Shown here: piece by piece, positions 25,657-34,986 of the stretch
How the letters are laid out: every line of letters starts with the position of its first letter
Position numbering within the stretch: position 1 is the stretch's first letter
DNA from: JAIVHA01 sp965367295
GTDB taxonomy: Bacteria; Pseudomonadota; Gammaproteobacteria; DSM-19610
Reading direction: 5' to 3'
Length of the DNA: 46,771 nt
Assembly (NCBI GenBank): GCA_965367295.1
Contig: CBDUHN010000028.1
Span: forward strand, 1 to 46,771
Position numbers and translations under genes: made by a program
The notes under the pieces: model-generated
Seen by the model: only the letters and a program-made list of their open reading frames with translations
Told to the model about the DNA's origin: nothing
Databases searched by the model: none

Positions 25657-25977
25657 ATGCGTCACATGACCGCTTCGGAACTATATGCCTATCTGCAGCA
25701 GGCGAACGAAAAACCCCTGTTGCTGGATGTACGGGAACCCTGGGAATTCCAGCATTGTCATATCGAGGGCTCCGAGCTGGTGCCCATGGGCCAGATCCCC
25801 ACCGCCCACCAGGAACTGGACTTCGACCGCGAGACCGTGGTGATCTGTCACCACGGGATTCGCAGCCGTCACGTCGCCATGTTTCTGGAGAGCATGGGCT
25901 TTACCAACCTGATCAACCTCAGTGGCGGCGTCGCAGCCTGGGCCAGAGAGGTTGACCCCCATATGCCTACTTATTGA
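25657..25977 (+). CDS. Single-domain rhodanese
   Basis: 106 aa, cytoplasmic. Active loop C64-H-H-G-I-R-S, with LLLDVREPWEF and the C-terminal LSGGVAAWAREVDP typical of the fold. It carries sulfane sulfur on the cysteine as a persulfide; the six-residue loop is that of a sulfurtransferase and not a Cdc25-type phosphatase. It sits between a methyltransferase and tolC with short gaps, so it is probably co-transcribed. In a sulfur oxidizer a role in sulfur trafficking is plausible but the neighbours do not show it. Confidence 0.93.
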   Translation: MRHMTASELYAYLQQANEKPLLLDVREPWEFQHCHIEGSELVPMGQIPTAHQELDFDRETVVICHHGIRSRHVAMFLESMGFTNLINLSGGVAAWAREVDPHMPTY

Positions 25978-25991
25978 TTGAGTCCAGTAAC

Positions 25992-27296
25992 ATGAAACGA
26001 TCCATTGCCTTGCTCCTTGCCTCCACGCTGACCTTTGGTGCGCCCAGTGCATCCGCCGAAAACCTGCTGGAGCTCTACCAGCAGGCCGTGCAGAGCGATC
26101 CCACGTTCCGCGCCGCGGCCGCTGATCTGCGTGCCCGCATGGAGGCCAAGCCCCAGAGCCGCAGCGTTCTGTTGCCCAATGTAGGGATTGTCGGTGCCTA
26201 CAGCCGGGAGCGTTTCGATCCGCGTGACTCCAGCACCAACTATTCCACCAACCAGTCCTATACCCTGCAGCTGCGCCAGAGCCTGTTCCGCTATGACCAG
26301 TACCTGCAGCTCGGCCAGGCCGACAGCCTGATTGCCCAGGCCCAGGCCGACTACGCCATCGCCAGCCAGGACCTGATCCTGCGCGTGGCCGATGCCTACT
26401 TCGCCACCCTGGCCGCCCAGGACACGTTACAGTTCGCCGTGGCCGAGAAGAACGCCATTACCCGTCAGCTCGACCAGGCCCAACAGCGTTTCGACGTGGG
26501 CCTCACCGCCATCACCGACGTGCACGAGGCGCAGGCGGCCTATGACCTGGCCGTGAGCCGGGAAATCGACGCCCAGGCCCAGGTCGATAACGCCTACGAG
26601 GCGCTGCGCGAACTGACCGGCAGCAAGCCCAAGACCATCGCCCCGCTGGTTGGGGAGCTGCCGCTGGTCAAGCCCGACCCGGAAGCACCGGACCAGTGGG
26701 TCGATACCGCCCTGCAGCAGAACCTCAGCCTGGTGTCCGCCATGGCCGCGCTGGCGGTGAGCCAGGAGGAAGTGAAGGTGCAGCGTGCCGGCCACCTGCC
26801 GACCCTCGACCTCACCGCAGACTATGGCTACCAGGACCAGAACTTCGGTGGCATCGCCACCATCGAACGGGATGATGCCAGCATCGGCCTGGAGCTGAAC
26901 CTGCCCATCTACCAGGGCGGCCTCACCAGCTCGCGCACCCGCGAGGCACGGGAACGCTTCCAGCAGGCCCAGGCACAGGTGGATGCCGCACGGCGCAACG
27001 CTGAACGCCAGGTGCGCGATGCCTATCGTGGCGTCACCACCGACATCAGCCAGGTGAAGGCACTGAACCAGGCCCTGCAATCCAGCCGCACCGCACTGCG
27101 TGCCCAGGAAGCCGGACTGGAAGTGGGCACCCGCACCATCGTCGATGTGCTCAACGCCCAACGCACCCTGTATGGTTCAGAGCGCGACCGCGCCCAGGCC
27201 CGCTATACCTACCTGCTCAACGGCCTGCGCCTGAAGCAGGCGGCCGGTATCCTCGGCCCCGACGACCTGGCCCAGATCAATACGCGGCTGCAATGA
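25992..27296 (+). CDS. tolC: TolC-family outer-membrane efflux/secretion channel
   Basis: 434 aa. Signal peptide about 1-22 (MKRSIALLLASTLTFGAPSA, cut before ENLLELY). The two-fold repeated OEP architecture is visible: NLLELYQQAVQSDPTFRAA near the start, SYTLQLRQSLFRYDQYLQLG, then DASIGLELNLPIYQGGLTSS in the second half, with long coiled-coil helices rich in Gln and Ala. It forms the trimeric outer-membrane duct for drug efflux and type I secretion. Start at 25992; the TTG at 25974 overlapping the rhodanese stop is possible but less likely. A perfect palindrome at 27306-27337 follows and may protect or end the transcript. Confidence 0.95.
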   Translation: MKRSIALLLASTLTFGAPSASAENLLELYQQAVQSDPTFRAAAADLRARMEAKPQSRSVLLPNVGIVGAYSRERFDPRDSSTNYSTNQSYTLQLRQSLFRYDQYLQLGQADSLIAQAQADYAIASQDLILRVADAYFATLAAQDTLQFAVAEKNAITRQLDQAQQRFDVGLTAITDVHEAQAAYDLAVSREIDAQAQVDNAYEALRELTGSKPKTIAPLVGELPLVKPDPEAPDQWVDTALQQNLSLVSAMAALAVSQEEVKVQRAGHLPTLDLTADYGYQDQNFGGIATIERDDASIGLELNLPIYQGGLTSSRTREARERFQQAQAQVDAARRNAERQVRDAYRGVTTDISQVKALNQALQSSRTALRAQEAGLEVGTRTIVDVLNAQRTLYGSERDRAQARYTYLLNGLRLKQAAGILGPDDLAQINTRLQ

Positions 27297-27305
27297 GACC
27301 GACAG

Positions 27306-27337
27306 CCTGCGGGTGCGAATTCATTCGCACCCGCAGG
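27306..27337. repeat. Dispersed palindrome, copy 5 (best copy)
   Basis: Perfect inverted repeat with 14-bp arms (27306-27319 and 27324-27337) around TTCA, 10 bases after the tolC stop. As RNA it would form a strong hairpin; there is no T-run. Confidence 0.9.
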
Positions 27338-27369
27338 GTGGAATAACATGGTGAACTGCCAGTTTGAAT

Positions 27370-27960
27370 ATGACCCATGATCCCGATATGACGGCCACAA
27401 ACCCAACCCTCTGCGACCGTGACCGCTCCCTGCTGGTCATGGTGGATATGCAGGAGAAACTGCTGGGCGCCATGTCCGCCGATGACCGGGTTCATGTGCT
27501 CCGGCAAGGCAAGCTGCTGCTACGCGCCGCCAGCCAGCTGGGTGTGCCGGTCATCGCCACGGAACAGTACCCGCAGGGCCTGGGGCCGACTGATGCCGGC
27601 CTGCGCGAAACCCTGCCCGACACCGGCCGCATCTTCGACAAGACCTGTTTTTCCTGCTGCGGCGCCGACGGTTTCACCACCGCCCTCGATGCCAACCGGC
27701 CCCAGGTCATCCTGTTCGGCATCGAGGCCCATGTCTGCCTGTTGCAGACCGCCCTGGAACTGCAGACTCTGGGCAAACAGGTATTCGTGGCGGAGGATGC
27801 CATCTGTTCCCGCAACGATGCGCATAAACACAATGCCGTGGCACGTATGCGCCAGGCCGGCATCATTGTCACCAATAGCGAATCCGTATTATTCGAATGG
27901 CTGCGCGACGCCCGCCACGAACAGTTCCGGACGCTGTCCGCCCTGCTGAAAAACGGATGA
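27370..27960 (+). CDS. Isochorismatase-family hydrolase
   Basis: 196 aa, cytoplasmic. The catalytic triad of the cysteine-hydrolase family is visible: D26 (LVMVDMQEK), K91 (FDKTCFS) and C123 (GIEAHVCLLQTA), with the cis-peptide GIEAH before the cysteine. Members without a siderophore context, like this one, resemble YcaC-type hydrolases of unknown substrate. Several start codons are possible (TTG 27364, ATG 27370, ATG 27388); 27370 is chosen. The hemerythrin-like gene follows 22 bases later, so they may be co-transcribed. Confidence 0.92.
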   Translation: MTHDPDMTATNPTLCDRDRSLLVMVDMQEKLLGAMSADDRVHVLRQGKLLLRAASQLGVPVIATEQYPQGLGPTDAGLRETLPDTGRIFDKTCFSCCGADGFTTALDANRPQVILFGIEAHVCLLQTALELQTLGKQVFVAEDAICSRNDAHKHNAVARMRQAGIIVTNSESVLFEWLRDARHEQFRTLSALLKNG

Positions 27961-27982
27961 CCCCATCACCCTGGACGTTGCC

Positions 27983-28501
27983 ATGAACCCACCCCTGATA
28001 CCCGAACTTCCCGGCTTTGACGACCCCATCGCCGTATTGCGCGCCTGCCATGAGCGCATGCTGGAACATTGCGGCCTGCTGGAACGCCTTATCGCCCACG
28101 TTGCCGAGAAGGGCCCGGACATGGAAGCCAGCAGCGCCGCCGCCAGGGTCTACCGTTATTTTTCCACGGCGGCCAAGCATCATCACCAGGACGAGGAACA
28201 GGATCTGTTTCCCAAACTGTCCCAGCAAAGCATGAAGATCGCCGACCTGGCATTCAGCCTGCGCAAGGACCACCAGCAGCTGGATGCGCTTTGGGACGCA
28301 ATCGGGCCAGTACTGCGCAAGGTACAGGATATCGAGGGCAACGAGGCCTTTGCTCGACAGGCCGCGGAATTCTGTCAGCTCACCCGCGAACATGTGCAAA
28401 AAGAAAACCGTGAATTCCTGCCACTGGCCCAGCACAGCCTGAGCACCAAACAGTTACAGGAGATCGGTCAATCGATGGAAAAGCGCCGCCGCACAAGCTG
28501 A
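27983..28501 (+). CDS. Hemerythrin-like (HHE) protein
   Basis: 172 aa, four-helix bundle. Iron-ligand pattern: H23 and H29 (CHERMLEH), the HHHQDEEQDLFP stretch, DHQQLD, and REHVQKENREFLP. The order H...H...HxxxE/D...H...HxxxE is that of the HHE cation-binding family, which binds a di-iron centre and senses or carries oxygen, NO or iron. No signal peptide. It follows the isochorismatase-family gene on the same strand and ends just before the convergent waaA. Confidence 0.9.
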   Translation: MNPPLIPELPGFDDPIAVLRACHERMLEHCGLLERLIAHVAEKGPDMEASSAAARVYRYFSTAAKHHHQDEEQDLFPKLSQQSMKIADLAFSLRKDHQQLDALWDAIGPVLRKVQDIEGNEAFARQAAEFCQLTREHVQKENREFLPLAQHSLSTKQLQEIGQSMEKRRRTS

Positions 28502-28576
28502 GGAAAGACACCCTCCCTCCCCCATGAACGGGAGAGGGCCGGGGACAGGGTTGAACCCCGACCGGACCGCCCCCCC

Positions 28577-29851
28577 CTATTTCCCCACCTGATTCAATAA
28601 CGGCTCAATCAGCTCCAGCATCCGTTCCCGCGCACCACGGTTCTGCTCCACAAACGCGCGCCCGCGCTCACCCACTTCATGACGGACATTGGCATCGCGC
28701 AACCAATCCACTACCACGCCGGCCAGTTCACAGACGTCCTGCACCTGGCGCGCGGCGTCCGCTTCCAGCAATCGCTCGCTGATCTCTTCGAAATTGAACA
28801 CATGGGGCCCGAACACCACCGGCAATCCCAGCGCCGCCGGTTCCAGCATATTATGCCCACCGGTGTTAACCAGGCTCCCACCCATGAACACCAGGTCCGC
28901 CGCCGCCATGAGCACCGGCAACTCGCCCATGGTGTCACCCAGAAACACATCCATATCCGCCGGGCAGGGGCGCATCTCACTGCGCAGCACCAGGTTGAAA
29001 CCCTGGCTGCGGCACAGGTTCGCCACCGAGGTGAAGCGCTCCGGATGCCGTGGCACCAGTACCAGCAACGCATCGGGGAACTGTGCGCGAATCTGCCGGA
29101 AGGCATCCAGCACCAGCGCGTCCTCACCTTCGTGCGTGCTGGCCGCAATCCACACCGGGCGATCAACCCCGAAATCGCGCCGTAGCACAGCAGCCTGCTC
29201 CCTGAGACTGGGCGGAAGATAGAGATCAAACTTGATGCTGCCGCAGACCGAAACCCGCTGCGCACCGGCACCCAGCGCCAGGAAACGCTGCGCGTCTTTT
29301 GGTCCCTGCACAGCCAGGCGGGTGACATCATGCAGGGTACTGCGTACCAGTCCACGGAAGCGTTGATAGCCGACAAAGGAACGTTGCGACAGACGCGCAT
29401 TCATCACCAGCAGGGGAATCCTGCGCCGGGCGCAGCCACGAAACAGGTTCGGCCACAGCTCGGTTTCCATAATCAGCGCAATATCCGGCTGCACCGCCGC
29501 CAGAAAACGGGATACCGCGCCCGGCAGATCATAGGGCAGATAGACATGCTCCACCGTATCGCCAAACAGTGCACGCACCCGCTCCGACCCGGTGGGGGTA
29601 GTGGTGGTAAGGAGGATACGGTGGGTCGGATAGCGTTCCCGCAATGCCTGCACCAGCGGTTGCGCCGCCTGGGTCTCACCCACCGATACGGCATGGATCC
29701 AGATCCGGGGCACCGGCATAAACGCCGGCAGCCAGCCGAACCGTTCCGGCCAGCGCTGCCAGTAGGCCGGCGCCCGGATGCCACGGTAGGCCAGCCGCAG
29801 CAGTACCACAGGGGTCAGCAGGTAGAGGAGAATGCTGTAGAGTACGCGCAT
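28577..29851 (-). CDS. waaA: Kdo transferase (3-deoxy-D-manno-octulosonic acid transferase)
   Basis: 424-425 aa, GT30. It attaches Kdo to lipid IVA at the cytoplasmic face of the inner membrane. An N-terminal membrane anchor (LYSILLYLLTPVVLLRLAY) is followed by WIHAVSVGETQAAQPLV, the ETELWPNL motif, GSIKFDLYLP, WIAASTHEGED and GGSLVNTGGHNMLEPAALG, all hallmarks of WaaA. Two ATGs in tandem (29854 and 29851) are possible starts. It diverges from lpxL, so the two inner-core/lipid A steps share a control region at 29852-29988. Confidence 0.96.
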   Translation of the reverse strand: MRVLYSILLYLLTPVVLLRLAYRGIRAPAYWQRWPERFGWLPAFMPVPRIWIHAVSVGETQAAQPLVQALRERYPTHRILLTTTTPTGSERVRALFGDTVEHVYLPYDLPGAVSRFLAAVQPDIALIMETELWPNLFRGCARRRIPLLVMNARLSQRSFVGYQRFRGLVRSTLHDVTRLAVQGPKDAQRFLALGAGAQRVSVCGSIKFDLYLPPSLREQAAVLRRDFGVDRPVWIAASTHEGEDALVLDAFRQIRAQFPDALLVLVPRHPERFTSVANLCRSQGFNLVLRSEMRPCPADMDVFLGDTMGELPVLMAAADLVFMGGSLVNTGGHNMLEPAALGLPVVFGPHVFNFEEISERLLEADAARQVQDVCELAGVVVDWLRDANVRHEVGERGRAFVEQNRGARERMLELIEPLLNQVGK

Positions 29852-29988
29852 CATCGGCCCGACTATGCATGAAAGCGGCAGACCGGGCTTGCCCCGGGCC
29901 GCAAAAACCCGGAGATCATATCATAGGCACCACACACACCTACCGCATCGGGTACAATACCGCCCTGGCCCACAAGACAGTCCGGACC

Positions 29989-30933
29989 GTGGCTTCAGCC
30001 TCCGACTCTTCAGCACCGCAGCGATTCCTCTCACCTCGGTACCTGCCCACCTGGCTGGCCCTGGTGACAATGTGGTTGCTGGCCCAGCTACCCTTTCGCA
30101 TCCAGATGCTCATCGGCGCCCTGCTGGGAAATACCATGCGGTATCTGGCACCTCGCCGCCGGCAGATTGCCGAGACCAACCTGAAACTCTGTTTCCCCGA
30201 TCTGGGTGAGGCGGAAAGAAAGGCCCTGCTCAAGGCGCACTTCCGTTCCCTGGGCATAGGTTCGGTGGAAACCGCCATGAGCTGGTGGACACCGGAAACC
30301 CGGCTCAAACGGCGGGTCCGCATCGAAGGCCTGGAAAACCTCACCCGGGCCCTGGAGCAAGGTAAAGGCGTAATCCTGATGAGCGGCCATTTCACCAGCC
30401 TGGAGATCGGCGGCCGGCTGCTGGCGATGTTCGCTCCGTTCCATGTACTGTACCGCAAGCACAAGAACCCGCTGTTCGAAAGCACCATGAAACAGGCCAG
30501 GGAACGCCACTTCGACAAGGCCATACCCCGCGACGACATGCGCGGTATGATCCGCAGCCTGAAGGACAATATGCCGGTATGGTACGCCCCGGACCAGGAC
30601 TATGGCCGGGAGAAAAGTGTGTTCGCACCCTTCTTCGGTATACCCGCCGCCACCATCACCGCCACTTCGCGGCTGGCGAAAAGCAGTGGTGCGGCCGTGG
30701 TGCCATTCTTCCAGCGCCGACTGCCGGATGGTAGCGGTTATGCGCTCCGGCTGTATCCGGCCCTGGAGGGCTTCCCGAGTGACGACCTGCAGGAGGATGC
30801 GCGCCGGGTCAACCAGATTATTGAAGAGCAGATCCGGAGCATGCCGGAGCAGTATCTCTGGGTGCATCGTCGCTTCAAGACCCGGCCGGAGGGTGCCCCG
30901 GCACTCTATACCGGCAAGGGAACAGAACGGTAA
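29989..30933 (+). CDS. lpxL: Lipid A biosynthesis acyltransferase, LpxL/HtrB type
   Basis: About 314 aa. It adds a secondary acyl chain to Kdo2-lipid A at the inner membrane. One N-terminal membrane helix (LPTWLALVTMWLLAQLPF) is followed by the catalytic HX4E motif H134-E139 (SGHFTSLE), then YRKHKNPLFE and VWYAPDQDYGREKSVFAPFFG, typical of LpxL. The start is uncertain: the open frame begins at 29869, but family length points to GTG 29989; a TACAAT box at 29953-29958 lies upstream of it and would fit a -10 element. It begins a plus-strand run of glycan genes. Confidence 0.93.
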   Translation: MASASDSSAPQRFLSPRYLPTWLALVTMWLLAQLPFRIQMLIGALLGNTMRYLAPRRRQIAETNLKLCFPDLGEAERKALLKAHFRSLGIGSVETAMSWWTPETRLKRRVRIEGLENLTRALEQGKGVILMSGHFTSLEIGGRLLAMFAPFHVLYRKHKNPLFESTMKQARERHFDKAIPRDDMRGMIRSLKDNMPVWYAPDQDYGREKSVFAPFFGIPAATITATSRLAKSSGAAVVPFFQRRLPDGSGYALRLYPALEGFPSDDLQEDARRVNQIIEEQIRSMPEQYLWVHRRFKTRPEGAPALYTGKGTER

Positions 30934-30976
30934 TCCGGCATGGAAAATACCGTCATCGAGCGCATCATGGCTCACT

Positions 30977-32197
30977 ATGCATAGCGCCCCGGACAACTCT
31001 CATCTCATGCGTGAGAATTTTTTTTCCTGGCCCTCTCTTGCCGCACTCAGTGTGCTGGTGATCTACCTGGCAAGCCTGCCCCCGAAATGGGCGACCCTGC
31101 ACATCAGCGGCCTGTTGCTGGTACTTGTGCTCTTTCTGGCACGGCGCGATACCTGGCGGGCTCCGGCCATGCGCACCTACATGATCATTACCTGTTCGTG
31201 GCTGGTACCTGTGATCATCGCCAGCACATGGCAGAACCTGATCGGACTGGAAACGGCAACCCATTGGGGCAGCCTGCTCAAGCTGATCCTCCGTATGCTC
31301 GCCATCGGAATGGGAATCATCCTGCTACTGCAACGGGGATGGCTTACGCTACGCACCGTGACGATCGCCACCCTGGGTGTACTGGTCATCAACGCAGCCA
31401 CAGGCTATGCGGAGATCATTCCCCTCAAAAATCACGCCCTCGGGGTCTGGCGCAGTTTCCGCATGGAAGGACTTGCCGGGAACCCGAATCCCTTTGGAAC
31501 CTTCATGGCACTTGCCACGATTGTCAGCGCGGGACTGCTACGATCCAGGCCACGCAACCTGTTGCTTTGGATGGTGTTACTGATATCAGTTATTGCAATC
31601 TGGGGTTCCGGCTCACGGGGTGCCGTGCTGGCCGCCACGCTGGGCCTGCTTGCCCTCTACCCACCCCGCAGCCGAATGACTTTCATCGCCCTGGTGATTA
31701 CAATCGGCATACTGGCTACCGTGTTCGTATTGACCGGCATGCAATTCATCGCATCCCATAACAGCGACCTCTTACGGATAGATATTGCGGGATACGCCAT
31801 CGAGAAAATCATGGAGTCACCATTCCATGGGTGGGGATTGAATTCGTTCGCAGACCTGCCGGGCCGTACAGGCGTGTCGGCTCCTCACAATATGATACTG
31901 GACCTTGCAGTCACCAGCGGCGTGGTGGCGGTACTTGGCTGGTTATGGTCAACGGGCAGGCTGGCCCTGGCGCTGGCATTCAGCCATAACAGCAACTGCC
32001 GGATCATGTTCGCACTCCTGACCACCGCCATTGTTTCCGGAACCCTGGAGTATTCCATCCTCAACTCCACTCATTTCCAGGGAATATGGATGCTGATCAC
32101 GGCACTGGCATGCTGGTCGCTGGAAACTGCCAATGGCAGCCATGACGGCCACCGTCATGCGCCGGGTAGCACACCTTCAGATCCCAGGCCGGATTGA
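30977..32197 (+). CDS. O-antigen ligase/polymerase-family membrane protein
   Basis: 406 aa with about 10-11 transmembrane helices. The large periplasmic loop region typical of WaaL/Wzy follows GLAGNPNPFGTFMALA, with the conserved elements GSGSRGAVLA and HGWGLNSFADLPG...APHNMILDLAVTSG (the H-N of this last stretch is the usual active-site feature). It would join a polysaccharide to lipid A-core or polymerise repeats. The start is uncertain: ATG 30977 or ATG 31007; neither has a good ribosome-binding site. It lies 43 bases after lpxL. Confidence 0.87.
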   Translation: MHSAPDNSHLMRENFFSWPSLAALSVLVIYLASLPPKWATLHISGLLLVLVLFLARRDTWRAPAMRTYMIITCSWLVPVIIASTWQNLIGLETATHWGSLLKLILRMLAIGMGIILLLQRGWLTLRTVTIATLGVLVINAATGYAEIIPLKNHALGVWRSFRMEGLAGNPNPFGTFMALATIVSAGLLRSRPRNLLLWMVLLISVIAIWGSGSRGAVLAATLGLLALYPPRSRMTFIALVITIGILATVFVLTGMQFIASHNSDLLRIDIAGYAIEKIMESPFHGWGLNSFADLPGRTGVSAPHNMILDLAVTSGVVAVLGWLWSTGRLALALAFSHNSNCRIMFALLTTAIVSGTLEYSILNSTHFQGIWMLITALACWSLETANGSHDGHRHAPGSTPSDPRPD

Positions 32198-32229
32198 AGC
32201 ATCACCACATAGGGGAGGCCTGATTACCG

Positions 32230-33009
32230 ATGAATGCCACGGGTAATAACGAAAGCCGGTCACCGGTTAATGTTGTGTGTGTGAAATGGGGTGACCGGTA
32301 CGGCGCACACTATGTGAATGCACTGCATAACGGGGTGCTGAAACACCTGAAGCGCCCGTTCATCTTTCATTGCTGCACGGACGATGCGTCCGGGCTGCAA
32401 CAGGACATCCATATCATTCCGTTCCCCGACAACCCGGGCATCCAGCGCGGATGGCCCGATGTACTGGTCAAGCTGATGCTCACCCGGGATGGTTTTGGCA
32501 ACCTGCAGGGACCCACCCTGTTCCTGGATCTCGATGTGCTCATCATCGACGATATCGATTGCTTCTTCGATTACAAACCGGGCGAGTACTGCATCATCCA
32601 CAACTGGGTCAGTCGCCGGAAGGCACTGCTTGGGCGCCGCCCCGCAGTGGGCAACTCATCGGTGTTCCGCTTCGACGCCGGAAGCTCTCATGAAATCCAC
32701 ACCACCTTCCTGCGGGAAATGGCCCAGGCGGAAGATCGCAGCATTTTCAATACCGAGCAGGCTTTTCTCACCCACGCGATGGGCAAGGTCAACTGGTGGC
32801 CGGAAGAATGGGTCCGCAGTTATAAATGGAACTGTCGTCCGATGTTCCCCCTGAATTTCTTGCGGACCCCGAAATTACCACACGGCTGCCGGATCCTGGT
32901 GTTCCACGGACGACCAGACCCCGACGAGGCCCTGCGTGGATACCGGGGCAGAAAACCGCATCATCATATGCTCCCGGCTCCCTGGATCGCCGATTACTGG
33001 CAATGGTGA
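32230..33009 (+). CDS. Glycosyltransferase with a DxD motif (GT-A fold)
   Basis: 259 aa, cytoplasmic. Opens with NVVCVKWGDRYGAHYVNALH, as in nucleotide-sugar transferases of the GT8-like group. D100-L-D102 (TLFLDLDVLI) is the metal and nucleotide-sugar site; later NSSVFRFDAGS and NTEQAFLTHAM place acceptor and helper residues. I cannot name donor or acceptor. The stop TGA overlaps the next start as TGATG, so translation is coupled to the GT25 gene. Confidence 0.85.
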   Translation: MNATGNNESRSPVNVVCVKWGDRYGAHYVNALHNGVLKHLKRPFIFHCCTDDASGLQQDIHIIPFPDNPGIQRGWPDVLVKLMLTRDGFGNLQGPTLFLDLDVLIIDDIDCFFDYKPGEYCIIHNWVSRRKALLGRRPAVGNSSVFRFDAGSSHEIHTTFLREMAQAEDRSIFNTEQAFLTHAMGKVNWWPEEWVRSYKWNCRPMFPLNFLRTPKLPHGCRILVFHGRPDPDEALRGYRGRKPHHHMLPAPWIADYWQW

Positions 33010-33833
33010 TGGACAGACTGGAACAACTGGCTGGCGGTATTCTGGCGATCAATCTCGATGATCGACCGGACCGCTGGCAGGCATTTACAGAAGAACTCGG
33101 ATCTCATTTCGATATCCAGCATATCCAGCGAATATCCGCCGTAAAAGGTACCGCACTTGATGGCTTTGGCGAGCCCCCGCTGTTCAGAGGGCGTAACCGG
33201 GATAAAACCTGGGCCGGCAGGGCCGGCTGCGCCCTGTCACACCGGGAAGCCATCAGCTTTGCGGCCCAGGCGGGATGGCGAAACGTTTTGATTCTCGAAG
33301 ATGACGTTCAGCTCTCCGAACCTTTCGGGGCGGTCGAGCCCGCCCTTGTGGAGAGCCTCGATACCCAACCGTGGGACATCTGCTACCTGGGCTTCACTGA
33401 CCCTATCGGGCCGTTTCGTAAAACAGCAACCCTTAGCTCCACACACCGCCTCTACCAGATCTATGGCTGCAACACCTGCCATGCATACCTGATTCGGGAT
33501 ACGGCATACGATCTACTCCTGGAACAGCTGCCCACCCGCGAAAACGTCTGGGACTGGCTGACGCGCTACCGCGCCATCGACCGCTGGTATGCACGCACAC
33601 TTGCGCGGCACTTCAGAGTACTGGCGGTCAATCCCTCGATCGTCAACCAAAGAACCGGGGTGTCGGATATCACCGGCCGGAACCTTGAAGACGATCACGC
33701 TACCGAGATCCCGCCCGAAAGCACCACAGTGCTGCCATACGGTCTCGCCTGTGGTCTGCGTCGTATGGCGTTCGGCATTTCGAGCCTCTATGATGCACTG
33801 CGCGGGCTCATCAAGCGCAACAAGGGATTTTGA
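33009..33833 (+). CDS. Glycosyltransferase family 25
   Basis: 274 aa. The GT25 pattern is clear: ILAINLDDRPDRW at the start, GRAGCALSHRE (70-80) and VLILEDDVQL (93-102, acidic EDD at 97-99), then WDICYLGF and YGCNTCHAYLIRD. GT25 enzymes of lipooligosaccharide loci are often beta-galactosyltransferases (LgtB/LgtE in Neisseria, the beta-1,4-GalT of Helicobacter), so a Gal transfer is a reasonable guess, not shown here. ATG 33009 overlaps the preceding stop; ATG 33003 is the alternative. Confidence 0.88.
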   Translation: MDRLEQLAGGILAINLDDRPDRWQAFTEELGSHFDIQHIQRISAVKGTALDGFGEPPLFRGRNRDKTWAGRAGCALSHREAISFAAQAGWRNVLILEDDVQLSEPFGAVEPALVESLDTQPWDICYLGFTDPIGPFRKTATLSSTHRLYQIYGCNTCHAYLIRDTAYDLLLEQLPTRENVWDWLTRYRAIDRWYARTLARHFRVLAVNPSIVNQRTGVSDITGRNLEDDHATEIPPESTTVLPYGLACGLRRMAFGISSLYDALRGLIKRNKGF

Positions 33834-33886
33834 TGAAAACCTCGCCTGCGATAACGTCACAGCACCGCCAGCAGCAGTAGCCCGGC

Positions 33887-34972
33887 ATGCCGAATCAGAA
33901 CACCTCCAGCTCCCAGCAAGAGATCCGCATCAAGTTCCTCGGGAAATACAAGCCGGGGCATGATGGTGATGGCTGGCTGCGGATGTTTCCGAATAATGAA
34001 CCGGTCTGGGGCAACTGCCGCTTCATCTTCGACCGCAACTGCCGGGAATACGACTGGCTCGTCGTGTACGATGACCTGCCGTCGGTGGCTGGCGAGCGCC
34101 ATCCCCTGTGGGAGGAAAGCCTCGCCTGTACACCGGCACACACCCTGCTGATCACCACCGAGCCTTCCACGATCAAGGTCTACGGCTCATCCTACCTGAA
34201 GCAGTTCCGCTGGTTACTCACCACCCAGGCGGAATGGGCTACCGGCAGACACCCGGGACGAATCTTCGAGCAGCCCGGCTTGATCTGGTTCTATGCAGAC
34301 AGTTCACCACGGGGTGACTACAACAGCATCGTCCGCAATATCCCGCTCAACAAGTCGCGGGAAATCTCTACCGTCTGCTCTTCAAAGCGGCAGGGCAATA
34401 CCCTGCATCGCCGGCGTTATGAATTCACCCAGGACCTCAAGGCGCGCATTCCGGAACTGGATATCTTCGGCCATGGCGTGCGCCCCCTGGCCGACAAGGC
34501 CGATGCACTGGATCCTTACCGTTACCATATTGCCATCGAGAATTTCGAAGGCCCGCACCACTGGACCGAAAAGCTCGCTGACCCTTTTCTCGGTGCCTGC
34601 ATGCCGCTCTACTATGGCTGCCCCAATGTCACGGATTACTTCCCGGCGGAAAGTTTTCTCCACATCAATGTATGGGATATCGAAGAGGCGACTGAAACCA
34701 TCCAGCGTGCCATCCGCGACAAGGTTTATGAAAAAAACCTGGACGCCATCCTGGAAAGCCGCCGCCTGGTGCTGGAACAATACGGTCCCATCGCAACGAT
34801 CTGCCGCATCGTCAACCAGAAACATGGCGCGCGTGAATCACATCGTACAACGGATAGCAAAATCAGCAGCCGCCGCAGGATACAGGGCGGGTCCCTGGCC
34901 GGGATTCGTTATGTACTGGAAAAATTCTATGTTCGCGGTCGCCAGTCGATCGGCGACATCCATCGCCGCTGA
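33887..34972 (+). CDS. Glycosyltransferase family 10 (alpha-1,3/1,4-fucosyltransferase family)
   Basis: 361 aa. The GT10 donor-binding region is strongly conserved: YRYHIAIEN (211-219), WTEKLAD (226-232) and YYGCPNVTDYFP (242-253). Family members move fucose from GDP-fucose to a GlcNAc or Glc residue. The basic tail (SRRRIQG onward) may bind membrane. It ends the plus-strand glycan run and is convergent with another GT10 only 14 bases away. The weak ribosome-binding site leaves the start slightly open. Confidence 0.93.
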   Translation: MPNQNTSSSQQEIRIKFLGKYKPGHDGDGWLRMFPNNEPVWGNCRFIFDRNCREYDWLVVYDDLPSVAGERHPLWEESLACTPAHTLLITTEPSTIKVYGSSYLKQFRWLLTTQAEWATGRHPGRIFEQPGLIWFYADSSPRGDYNSIVRNIPLNKSREISTVCSSKRQGNTLHRRRYEFTQDLKARIPELDIFGHGVRPLADKADALDPYRYHIAIENFEGPHHWTEKLADPFLGACMPLYYGCPNVTDYFPAESFLHINVWDIEEATETIQRAIRDKVYEKNLDAILESRRLVLEQYGPIATICRIVNQKHGARESHRTTDSKISSRRRIQGGSLAGIRYVLEKFYVRGRQSIGDIHRR

Positions 34973-34986
34973 CAGAACAGCAGGAC

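Noticed and set aside
28510..28560. CCCTCCC/GGGAGAGGG stretch before waaA
   Set aside because: Low-complexity purine/pyrimidine sequence that recurs between genes in such genomes; pairing is too weak to call a terminator.
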